Assembly: GCA_933228675.1 (NCBI GenBank)
Contig: OW121740.1
Span: forward strand, 157,626,691-157,690,690
Reading direction: 5' to 3'
Origin: Stomorhina lunata
Lineage: Eukaryota > Arthropoda > Insecta > Diptera > Rhiniidae
DNA: 64,000 bases
Shown here: positions 54,420-64,000 of the stretch, one piece after another
How positions within the stretch are numbered: the first letter of the stretch is position 1
Layout of the letters: every line of letters starts with the position of its first letter
The notes under the pieces: generated by a model
What the model saw: only the letters and a program-made list of their open reading frames with translations
The model's database searches: none
What the model was told of the DNA's origin: nothing
Translations under genes and position numbers: made by a program

Positions 54420-56570
54420 GTTTTAGCCTGAAAAGTAGTAAAGTTTCGTTTTGCAGATTTTGGCTAGATTTTGGCGATTATTGAGATAAAAAAACTTAAC
54501 TTCAAAGTTTAACAGGTTTTTAACACATATGACAATTTATTGGTTAAAAAATGATATTTAAAATTTAAAAATTATTTCTGTGGTGAACTTTTCCATTTAA
54601 AGTTATTTCTATCGAAATTATATATTTTTTTGTAAAAAATTATTTTTAAAATTTAATAATTTTCCATTTAAAATTTTTTTTTACAAATTTTACGAGGCAT
54701 TTTTAATATGAAATTGGTTCTATAAAAAATTTTTCAAGGAACTTTTGTTTGATATTTGGCTATATTAGTGATATATTTTAGACAATTCCGTTTTTTTTTT
54801 GCCGATTTCTGAAATCTGCCGATTTTCACGAAAATTTTCTGGCAGCCCTGCCTATAATGTTGATTTTTTGCTGAAAACGAGTTTATAGAAACTTTTTTTC
54901 GAACATCCTAAAGGTATGCAAGACAATATTTTTGGAGCATCACAAATTGGTATTCTAATAGAAAACCATAATAAATCATCAGGGACCAAATTATCGCATT
55001 TGATATTGATCGAAAACTCAGACTTTTAAGAAAATATTGTGAAGTATACTTTAGGGATGTTCAAAGTTACTTCGATGCAAAAGGTTTGTTGAAATTTGGT
55101 ATCCATTTTGATTCGTTTTTAAAAACATATACTAACATAGCTCTTTTACTATTGGTCATCTTTTGCCTTATAACTACAAAAAAAAAGTAAACTGAGCATC
55201 TTTTATATAATTTGGATTATCCTTGAAGTATGCTATACAAATGTTTTGAAAATATCTAAGATTTCGATCGATATCGAATGCGGTAATTTGGCCCAGAGCA
55301 AATAACCTTTCTACCTGAGGGGGTGTAGTATAATTACTCAAAACTATTATTGTATTTTTTCTTACAGTAAAAACTTACTTAAGTAAGTAACTTACGTAAG
55401 TGAACTTTTATCTTCTAAACTAACTAAATTATCAAAGGCTTTTTGTATGGAAATTTTGATTTATAAGTTTGTCATAACTTTATTTTTTGTTTATACATAA
55501 GCGGGTAAATTTGTAACAAAAATTTAAATTTTATATTTTTGTGCATTTCTAATTAGATGGCCAACAATGCAGTTATCATAAATTTTATTGTAATTATTTT
55601 CAGTAACGAAGTCCATTTTTTTTTGAAAACTTAATGGCATTATAAAATATATAGAAACAAAAGAGTTTCAAAAACTTAGTAATACACATTATATAAATAA
55701 ATATATTGAAAAACTCTTTATGTTACATTTTAATTTAAATCTTAAGCCTTATGGAAAAGTTGTATTCTTATTAGATCGAATAACTTCATGATAGCAAAGT
55801 AATTCCTAAAACACACTTTGGTTCCCATCCTTAAAATATACCCCACTTTTTGAAAGTTCAAAATTTAAAAAGTATGATAATTATTTGTTATAAAATTAAT
55901 AATTTAAATCATAGTTTTTATTATTTGAACAATTAACGATATTAAAAAGAGAAGTTAAATAAAATTTTATATTTCATTTGTATTAAAATATATAATTTAA
56001 CCTAAAGCAACATTTAGTTATTCCGTTTTAAATTAACATTATTTCTCAGCCTTAAGATATACACCACTTTTTGAAAGTAAATAACCTTGAAAGTATACTT
56101 ATTATTCTTGACAATATTTGTTAATAATTTACAAGTTTTTCATATATTATTGAAAACTGATAAATGATTTAAAAGTATGTAGTTTTTTTTAATAACAAAG
56201 AAATAACCACACAAATTTTACAAGTTTTATAAGAAGTAAAAGTTGCTATAAAATTTTTGAATACATATTAATTTGTGTCTTTATTAAATTATTATATGAA
56301 AACGAAACCTTTCAGTTTTGAGTACAAAATTATAACAATTATTAGGCAATTGTGACAAAACATATAAATTGTATTTGCACAACTAATTTCCGGCGACAGA
56401 TAATAGAATAAAATACAGTTGTCACTTTCTATTACCACAATTTGTTATTTACTGAATATTAAAGTTTTTAATAAAATGTCACACGAACAGCAGAAACAGA
56501 AAACGGAGCAATAAAACATTTGTCAATAAAATTTAGTGATCAAAAAATATTGTAAATAATATTTCCCCAA
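54420..56570. other. AT-rich DNA without gene
   Basis: Two diverged phrases, CTTAAAATATACCCCACTTT at about 55831 and CTTAAGATATACACCACTTT at about 56051, each followed by TTGAAAGT, show an old local duplication. No gene or transposon end was recognised. Confidence 0.45.
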
Positions 56571-56574
56571 ATGA

Positions 56575-58975
56575 AAAATATAATATTGAAAAACTTTCTA
56601 TGAAAAATTTAATATCGAAAATTTTTCTATACAAATTTTAATATCGAAAAATTTTCTATAATAATTTTGATATCGAAAAATTTTCTAAAAAAATTTTAAA
56701 ATCGAAAATTTTTCTAAAAAATATCAAAAATAATAATTTTAATATTGAAATATTTTCAATTAAAATTGTAATATAAATTTTTTGTTTTTATGAAAATTTT
56801 GAAATCGAATAATTGTCTATTAAAATTTTAATAATAAAAAATTTTCTTCAAAAATTTCAATGTCAAAAAATTTTTTAATAATATTTTAAAATCGAAAAAT
56901 CTTCTATAAATATTTTAATATCAAAAAATTTTCTATTTAAATTTTAATATCGAAAAATTTTCCATAAAAACTTTAATATCGAAAAATTTTCTATTAAAAT
57001 TTTAATATGGAAAAATTTTCTTTACAAATTTTAATATCAAAAAATTTTCTATAAAAATTTTAATACCGAAACATTTTTTTATAAAAAATTTAATATCGAA
57101 AATTTTTCTATAAAGTTTTTAATATGGAAAAATTTGCTTTAAAAATTTTAATGTATAAAATTTTTTTATAAAAATTTTAATATCGCAAAATTTTCTATAA
57201 AAATTTTAATACAGAAAATTTCTAAAAATATTTTAATATCGAAAATTTTTCTATAAAAATTTTAATATCAAAAAATTTTTTATTAAAATTTTAATATTGA
57301 AAATTTTATACCGAAAATTTTCTATTCAAATTTTAATATCAAAAAATTTTCTATAAAAATTTTAATATAGAAAAATTTTCTATAAAAATTTTAATATCGA
57401 AAAATTTTCTATAAAAATTTTAATATCGAAATGTTAATATCGAAAAAATTTTTTTTGAAAATTTTGAAATCGAAAAATTGTCTTATAAAATTTTTAATAA
57501 TGAAAAATTTTCAATCTTTTCTATAAATATTTTAATATCAATATTTTAATATTGAAAAATTTTCCATTAGCATTTTAATATCGAAACATTTTCTATTAAA
57601 ATTTTAATATCAAAAATTTTCTATAAAAATTATAATTAAAAAAAATTTTCTAGTAAACTTTTAATATCAAAAAATTTTTATAAAAAATTTAAAATCGAAA
57701 AATTTTTTATTAAAATTTTAATATCGAAAAATTTTCTATAAAAGTTTAAAACTTTTATCAAAAAATTTTATATGAAAAATTTAATATCGAAAAATTTTCT
57801 ATGACAAATTTAATCTCGAAAAATTTTCCTTAAAAAAATTTTTTATTATAATTTTAATAATAAAAAATTTTCTTTAAAAATTTTAATGTTCAAAAATTTT
57901 CTATCAATTTTAATATCAAATAATTTTCTTTCTATAAAAATTTTAATATCAAAACATTTTCTATAAAAATTTTAATGTCCAAAAATTTTCTATTAAAAAT
58001 TTAATATATATATATATATAAAAAATTTAATATCGAAAAAGTTTCTATAAAAATTTTAATATGGAAAAATTTTCTATACAAATTTTAATATCAAGTAATG
58101 TTTCTATACAAATTTTAATATGAAAAAAATTTAGTATCGAAAAATTTTCTGTAAAAATTTTAATATGAAAAATTTTTTTATAAAAATTTTAATATCAAAA
58201 AATTTTCTATAAAATTGGAATATTGAAAAACTTTCTGTTTTAATATCGAAAATTTTCTATTAAAATTTTAATATTGAAAAATTTTTCTTTAAAATTTCAA
58301 TAACGAAAAATTTTCTATAAAAATGTTAATATCAAAAAATTTGCTATTGAATTTCGCATATTATCAAAAATTTTCCTTTAAAAATTTTTATTACAAAAAA
58401 TTTTATTTTTTATGAAGATTTTAAAATCTAATAATTTTCTATAAACATTTTAATATCAAAAAATTTTTTATAAAAATTTTTCTATAAAAATATTGATATC
58501 GAAAAAATTTCCTATGGAAATTTTAATATCGAAATTTTTTCTATAAAAATTTAATTTAGAAAATTTTTCTATTAAAATTTTAATATCAAAAATTTTCCTA
58601 TAAAAACAATTATTACGAACAATTTTTATGAAAACTAAAGTATAGAAAAATGTTTTTATCGAAAAAATTTCTATTAAAATTTTAATTTTGAAAATTTTTC
58701 TTTAAAAATTTTAATAACGAAAAATTTTCTATTAATATTTTAAAATCGAAAAATTTTCCTATGGACATATTTTCTATTAAAATTGTAATATAAAATTATT
58801 TTCTATACAAAATTTTTATAATGAACAATTTTATATAAATATTTTAAAATCGAAAAATTGTCTTTAAAAATTTAAATATTGAAACATTTTCTATGAAAAC
58901 TTAAATATTATATTCTATTAAAATTTTAATACCGAAAATTTTTATTTGAAAATTTCAATATCAAAAGTCAAAAAA
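56575..58975. repeat. AT-rich minisatellite, 29-bp unit
   Basis: The unit is CTATAAAAATTTTAATATCG plus AAAAATTTT. The array continues after an inserted element at 59560-59760. About eighty units, most of them diverged by substitutions and small indels. Confidence 0.9.
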
Positions 58976-58984
58976 TATTCATTA

Positions 58985-59522
58985 AGGGTACTCGTATAAA
59001 CTACTAACTTTAGCAACTCTTAAATTTTTTCTATTTAGCAATAATGTCAAACGAGCGCACCTCTTAAACTTAATACTTAAATTATGATTTTGATTTGTGT
59101 GTAGGCTTATCGCGCTTGCGCTACATTTTCTTTTCCAAAAGCTAATAGCTATAATGGAACAAATTAATTTACATAGAAAATAGTTTTCACGTATTTCTTA
59201 CCTTTGTCATTATAATTTCTTATTTATTATTCCAAAAATTTAAATTTTAATAATTTTTTTCTGTTTTTATTTTTTATCAAAGAACATTGTTGCCCTGATA
59301 AAATTATTTTCTATGAAATATTTCAAACACATTGAAAATACTATTATGGTAACCCCATCTCGTATGTTTAACAGACAATTTAAGAGCCAAAATTGTTGCT
59401 TAAAACTTTAATAGCCTTGTAAAAAATTTCCTATACAATTTTTGACACATATTTTAATACGTCTTAAATATTTAAGCTTTAAGAGGTATAAGAGGCATTT
59501 AGTAGTTTAAACGAGTACCCCT
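58985..59522. mobile_element. Inverted-repeat element inserted in the minisatellite
   Basis: The left end AGGGTACTCGTATAAACTAC and the right end, read in reverse, AGGGGTACTCGTTTAAACTA form inverted repeats. ATTA occurs on both sides (58981-58984 and 59523-59526), a possible 4-base duplication. The inside is ordinary sequence unlike the array, including GCGCTTGCGCTACATTTTC near 59110. No transposase is seen. The superfamily is not assigned. Confidence 0.68.
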
Positions 59523-59764
59523 ATTATAAATTTTATAATGAAAATTTTCTGATATATTCAAATTATTTTACAAAATTTTAGTATCAAAAAATTAGATACA
59601 AAAGTTGTAATGTCAAAAATGTTTTACATACATTTTTATATCGAAAAACTTTACACGAAAATTTTAATATCGAAAATTTGTCTATGATAATTTCAATATC
59701 GAAAAATTTTCTATAAAAATTGTTATTACGAAAAATTTTTTGAAACCTTAAATAAAGAAATATT

Positions 59765-60950
59765 TTTTAAATTGTAACACAAAATTATTATTAACATTTA
59801 ATATCTAAATGTTAAGTGAATAACAGAACTATGTTAACTGTAAAATTGGCTCTGTTAAAATATGCGGTTTTTGGCTTTGCTAGTTAAATTCAAATTTATT
59901 GTGTTTTGTCTTAGTTTTCATAAAATACTTTATTTGGTCTAATACCATTTAATTCGTTTTAAAAATTTCCTTATTTTCAAACTAAAGATAATTTTTATTT
60001 TATTTGTATTTATCTTATTTCTACAAGTTTTTTATAGACGTAACTCCGTCTATGTTTATCCTCGGACGTCAGAAACTAATTATGTTAATAAATAACTGGA
60101 AAATATTGTTCTATTTATAGAAGTATAAATAAATATACAATTCATACATTAAAAAAACAAATGTTACAAATGTTACATTTTTTTGGATAATCAGTTTTCG
60201 TATAACAAATTTCCCCGGCTAATCTTGAAACGAACTATTGATTCCAATAGAAATAATCGTGCTGAGGTTAAAATACAAAAAAAAAAAAATGTTATCAGTT
60301 GCTACAGATAATCGCGTTCCTAAGTTGGTCATACAAAAATAGCTAATAAACAATTAAACACCTGGCATAACCATTTTTTTATGTTAAGAAAAAACTTAAA
60401 TTTTTTTCCGAGAATCAAAGTCTCTTGCAGTCTAACGATTTAATTTTACAGAAAAATTTGTGTAGAGACTTTTTAATTTCTGTGTGAAGTACTGTTATTA
60501 ACATAAAGAGAATTTTAGATAAAAAGACAGTCAAGGTAAAAAATGGTGTAACAGCATTTAAAATATCTGACGGGAATAGCCCGTCAATGGCACAAAAAAA
60601 GGTTTTGCGAGCGCAACTAGTTATTTCTACTTAAAGGGTTAATGTTTTGGCTATAAAAAAATTGGTGATAAGGTATAAGAAAAATTTAGAATATAATAAA
60701 AAAAAGAAATGAAATGAAATTGCTCAGCAAAAACATGAACAATTTGAAACATAAAATAATTAAGAAAATCATAAAGTAGATAAAAACTAAAATAGGTTTT
60801 CGATTTATTGCATTAATAAAAGCATCATTACTTAGTCACCTAAAAAGTCCCCCAAATAATCAATAAATTTTTAAAATTCTTCTTCTGTTATCCTTGACTC
60901 CCAGTGGAAAAAATACTTTCAACTAATTCACTTTTCTTATTCTTTTCCAG
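59765..60950 (+). other. Intron sequence upstream of the EB-module exon
   Basis: This is the right end of the intron before 60951. It ends with a branch-like CTAAT at about 60932, a pyrimidine tract and TTTTCCAG. No other exon was recognised in it. Confidence 0.6.
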
Positions 60951-61367
60951 CTACCAGCGCCGTCTATTGGCCATGTGATACACATGCTGATTGTACAGCG
61001 AAATATTCATCATGCTCCTCGGCGACAAGTGAATGTAAATGCACCGATATCGATATTGTATTCTCGAGTGATTTTTCGACATGTCTGAAGACGTCACTGA
61101 TTGGTGACCAATGCGAAGAAACTGTTCAATGCAATCTTATGCCAACGGGAGCCAAGTGTAAAGCGGGGGTCTGTGATTGTGCCGATGGCGAAACATATGT
61201 GCGTGGTCGTTGTCGGACATTAAATGGTCTCAGTCAACAGTGCGAAACGAATGACGATTGTTATTTTGGTTATGATCGCGACTCGGTCCAATGTAAAGAG
61301 AATATTTGTACTTGTGCCAATGGATATTATCATAGACATGGCAACATATGCCGTCGTAAATCAATGG
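60951..61367 (+). CDS. Internal exon of an EB-module cysteine-rich protein
   Basis: The exon lies between an acceptor (TTCTTTTCCAG, ending 60950) and a donor (GTGAGT at 61368). It enters and leaves in phase 1 and encodes 139 codons without a stop. Three modules follow one another, each with six cysteines in the order C-x5-C...C...C-x-C...C: from CDTHADC to CKCTDIDI...C, from CEETVQC to CDCADGETYVRGRC, and from CETNDDC to CTCANGYYHRHGNIC. This is the EB-type layout found in secreted or membrane-anchored extracellular proteins of insects and nematodes. No signal peptide or membrane segment lies in this exon, so those must be elsewhere. Codon use is normal and GC-richer than the surroundings, as expected for conserved coding DNA. 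I do not recognise the specific gene. Confidence 0.88.
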
Positions 61368-63783
61368 GTGAGTTTGTCTCGGATTTTTTTTTTGTGATTT
61401 TTTATAATACTTATCGTTATGGGGTTATAATGTATGATAAGGAAATATAATAAGATAATAAATCATTATAAAGCTTTGTAAAAACAGTTATAATGTATTA
61501 TAACGTATAATAATGTAGCTATAATTCATTATATTATTATAATGAGTTATTATGTATTATAATGCGGTAATAATGTATTATTTAATGCATTAAAATGAGT
61601 AATAACATATTATTACACATTAATAATGCGGTTATAATGTGTTGTAACCCATTATAATACCGTTATAATGTATTATAACACATAATAATGAGGTTAAAAT
61701 GTATTATAACGCATAATAGTGCTGTTATTATGTATTATAACTCATTACAATGCTGTTATAATGTATTATAAATAATTATTACGCAGTTATAATGTACTAT
61801 AACGCATTATAATGTATTATAACGCAGTATAATGGGGTAATAATGTATAATAACATATTTCAATGTTATTATAATCTATTATAACGCACTATAATGAGGT
61901 TATAACATATTATAACGCATTATAATTCATGCTGTTATAATATATTATAATGCATTATAATTGGGTTATAATGTATGATAACGCATTATAATGTGGTTCT
62001 AATGTATTGTAATTCATTATGATGAGATTATGATGTATTATAACGCATTGTAATGCTATTATAAGACATTATAATGCGGTTATAATATATTTTAACGCAG
62101 TATAATGAGGAAATAATGAATAATAACGCGTTTCAATGTTATTATAATCTATTGTAACGCAATATAATAAGGTTGTGATGTACCACAACGCATTATAATG
62201 CGGTTGTAATGTATTATAACGCATTATAATGCGCTAATAATGTATTATATTGCATTATAATGCTATTATAATATATTATAACTCATTATAATGCTGTTAT
62301 AATATATTACAATGCATTATTAGTCGGTTACAATGTATTATAATGTATTATAACGCATTATGATGAAGCTGTAATGTATTATAACCCATTACACTGCTAT
62401 TATAAAGCATTTTAATGAAGTTATAATGAATTATAACGCAGTATAATGGGGAAATAATGTATAATAACGTATTTCAATGTGATTATAATCTATTATAACG
62501 CATTATAATGAGGTTATAATATATTATAACGCATTATAACGCTATTTTAATGTATTACAACGCATTATAATGTGGTTATAATATATTATAATTCATTATA
62601 ATGCTGTTATAATATATAATAATGCATTATAATTGGGTTATAATGTATTATAACGCATTATACTGTGGTTCTTATGTGTTATAACCCATTATGATGAGGT
62701 TATAATGTATTATAACGCATTATAATGCTATTATAACTCATTATAATGCGGTTATAATGTATTATAACGCAGTATAATGGGGTATAATGTTATTATAATC
62801 TATTGTAAAGCAGTATAATGAGGTTATAATATATTACAACGCATTATAATGTGGTTATAATATATTATAACGCATTATAATGCCATTATAATGTATTACA
62901 ACACATTATAATGCTGTTATAATATATTATTACTCATTATAATGCTGTAATAATATATTATAATGCGTTAAAAGTAGGTTACAATGTATTATAATGTATT
63001 ATATCGCATTATGATGAGGTCATAATATATTATAACGCATTATAATGAAGTTATAATGAATTAAAACGCATTAAAATGCTTCTATAATGCATTATAAAGT
63101 TTTACAATGCAGTTATAATGAATAATAACGCATTATAATGCGTTTATTATGTACTATAACGCTTTAAAATTATACTCAATTATAACTCAATTTAAAGTAT
63201 TATATTGCATTATAATTCGGTCATAATGTAGTATAACGCTTAATAATGCTTTTATAATCTATTATAACGCACAATAATGTAGTTATAATGAATTATAACG
63301 CATTATAGTGTGTTTACAATATAATATTACTTATAATAATGCGGTTATAATGTTTTATAACGCACAATAATGCGGTTGTAATGTATTATAACGCATAACA
63401 ATGCTTTTATAATCTATTATAATGCACAATGATGCTGTTATAATGAATTTTATTCACTATAATGCAATTATTATGTATTATATTGCATTATAATGCGCTT
63501 ATAATGTATTATAATGCGGTTGTACTGCATTATAATTCGCTTATTATGTATTATAATGCAGTTGTACTGCATTATAACGCAATATAATCTATTAAAACGC
63601 ATAGTAATGCGGTTATAATTAATTATAATGCGGTTATAAGTTATTATAAAACATTGTAATGTGTTTATATTGTATTAAAACGCATTATAATGCATTTATA
63701 ATGTATAATAACGTATTATAATGCTTGTATAATTTATCTAAGATGAATATTTTAAATAGACTTAAACCTTTTTTATGTTCCAG
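61368..63783 (+). repeat. Intron filled with a palindromic 31-bp minisatellite
   Basis: From about 61450 to 63735 the intron repeats a unit close to TATAACGCATTATAATGCGG and TTATAATGTAT. Many units contain CATTATAATG, and the best contain the 14-base palindrome CGCATTATAATGCG. The flanks are normal splice signals: GTGAGT at 61368 and TTTTATGTTCCAG ending 63783. Confidence 0.9.
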
Positions 63784-64000
63784 AAATTGGTGATGTTTGT
63801 GTCGTTGACACTGACTGTAATGATTTAGGTGAAAACGTCAAATGTAACAGCTTAAAATGTCAATATGTCAATGAAATCAAATCTAAAGTTAATTATAATA
63901 AGAACAATAATAATAATAACAACAACTCTAATATTAACAACAACATAACTTCGAATAATAATAACAACAACAACAGCAACAACAACTCTAATACTACAAC
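63784..64000 (+). CDS. Next exon of the EB-module protein, cut by the window edge
   Basis: The exon begins after TTTTATGTTCCAG and keeps the frame of the previous exon (phase 1 join giving a glutamate). It encodes IGDVCVVDTDCNDLGENVKC and NSLKCQYVNE, part of a fourth module with the same C-x5-C start, and then a low-complexity asparagine-rich stretch made of AAC and AAT codons with a few serines and threonines. Such Asn-rich linkers are common in fly proteins and probably form a flexible segment. The gene continues to the right of the window. Confidence 0.85.

Noticed and set aside
61139..61450. Separate 103-residue gene starting at MPTGAKCKAG
   Set aside because: It is the second half of the EB-module exon read through the donor site into intron; the true exon starts at the acceptor before 60951.

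Overview
The window reads as a gene-poor, strongly AT-rich piece of a higher fly (Diptera, most likely a calyptrate such as a blow fly or house-fly relative). This rests on the repeat families (DINE-1/mini-me-like elements with GTCY microsatellites, rosa-type DD41D mariners, BEL/Pao, Jockey-like and RTE-like retroelement remnants), the Drosophila-like splice and core-promoter signals, and the single recognisable host gene, a secreted or extracellular cysteine-rich protein with EB-type modules. No species can be named from the sequence alone.

Host content. The only convincing host coding sequence is at the right edge: an internal exon (60951-61367, + strand) with three six-cysteine EB-like modules, a 2.4 kb intron full of a palindromic minisatellite, and the start of a further exon (63784 onward) with a fourth module running into an Asn-rich stretch. 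Both flanking introns are phase 1, as expected for shuffled extracellular modules. About 36 kb upstream a good insect core promoter (Inr plus DPE, about 25029-25064, + strand) could be its start site, which would put 25-61 kb in one or a few giant introns. That link is inference.

Mobile DNA, left to right. 0-6 kb: the 5' end of a DD37E Tc1-like element, a Helitron-like element, a Jockey-type fragment split by a tRNA-derived SINE, and a foldback element whose arms are 40-bp palindromic repeats. 6-11.6 kb: DINE-1/mini-me-like elements. 12-14 kb: a long-terminal-inverted-repeat element. 14.3-16.1 kb: a mariner relic, a hairpin element and a BEL/Pao insertion rearranged into LTR / inverted interior / LTR. 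18.9-22.1 kb: three mariner relics around another DINE-like copy. 22.1-24.6 kb: a minisatellite-bearing repeat, a GC-rich MITE and an RTE-like tail. 26.1-29.7 kb: a 3 kb higher-order tandem array lying between the terminal inverted repeats of a rosa-type mariner. 30-33.3 kb: a further RTE-like tail, a MITE and a full-length DD37E Tc1-like element. 34.1-37.9 kb: tandem Helitron-like copies separated by a DD41D mariner.

38.6-42.65 kb is AT-rich minisatellite, its right half a 2 kb head-to-head inverted array. 44.3-54.4 kb holds another Helitron copy, a stray diverged monomer of the 26-29 kb array, a SINE, a nonautonomous hAT element with a perfect 8-bp duplication, a complete DINE-like copy and a second copy of the minisatellite-bearing repeat. 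56.6-59.8 kb is minisatellite split by a 538-bp inverted-repeat element.

The strongest unusual signals are structural: tandem arrays and palindromes nested in or bounded by transposon ends, and several separate minisatellites that share a 29-31 bp period with palindromic cores. No operon, CRISPR array, rRNA or intact tRNA gene was seen. All boundaries were set by eye.
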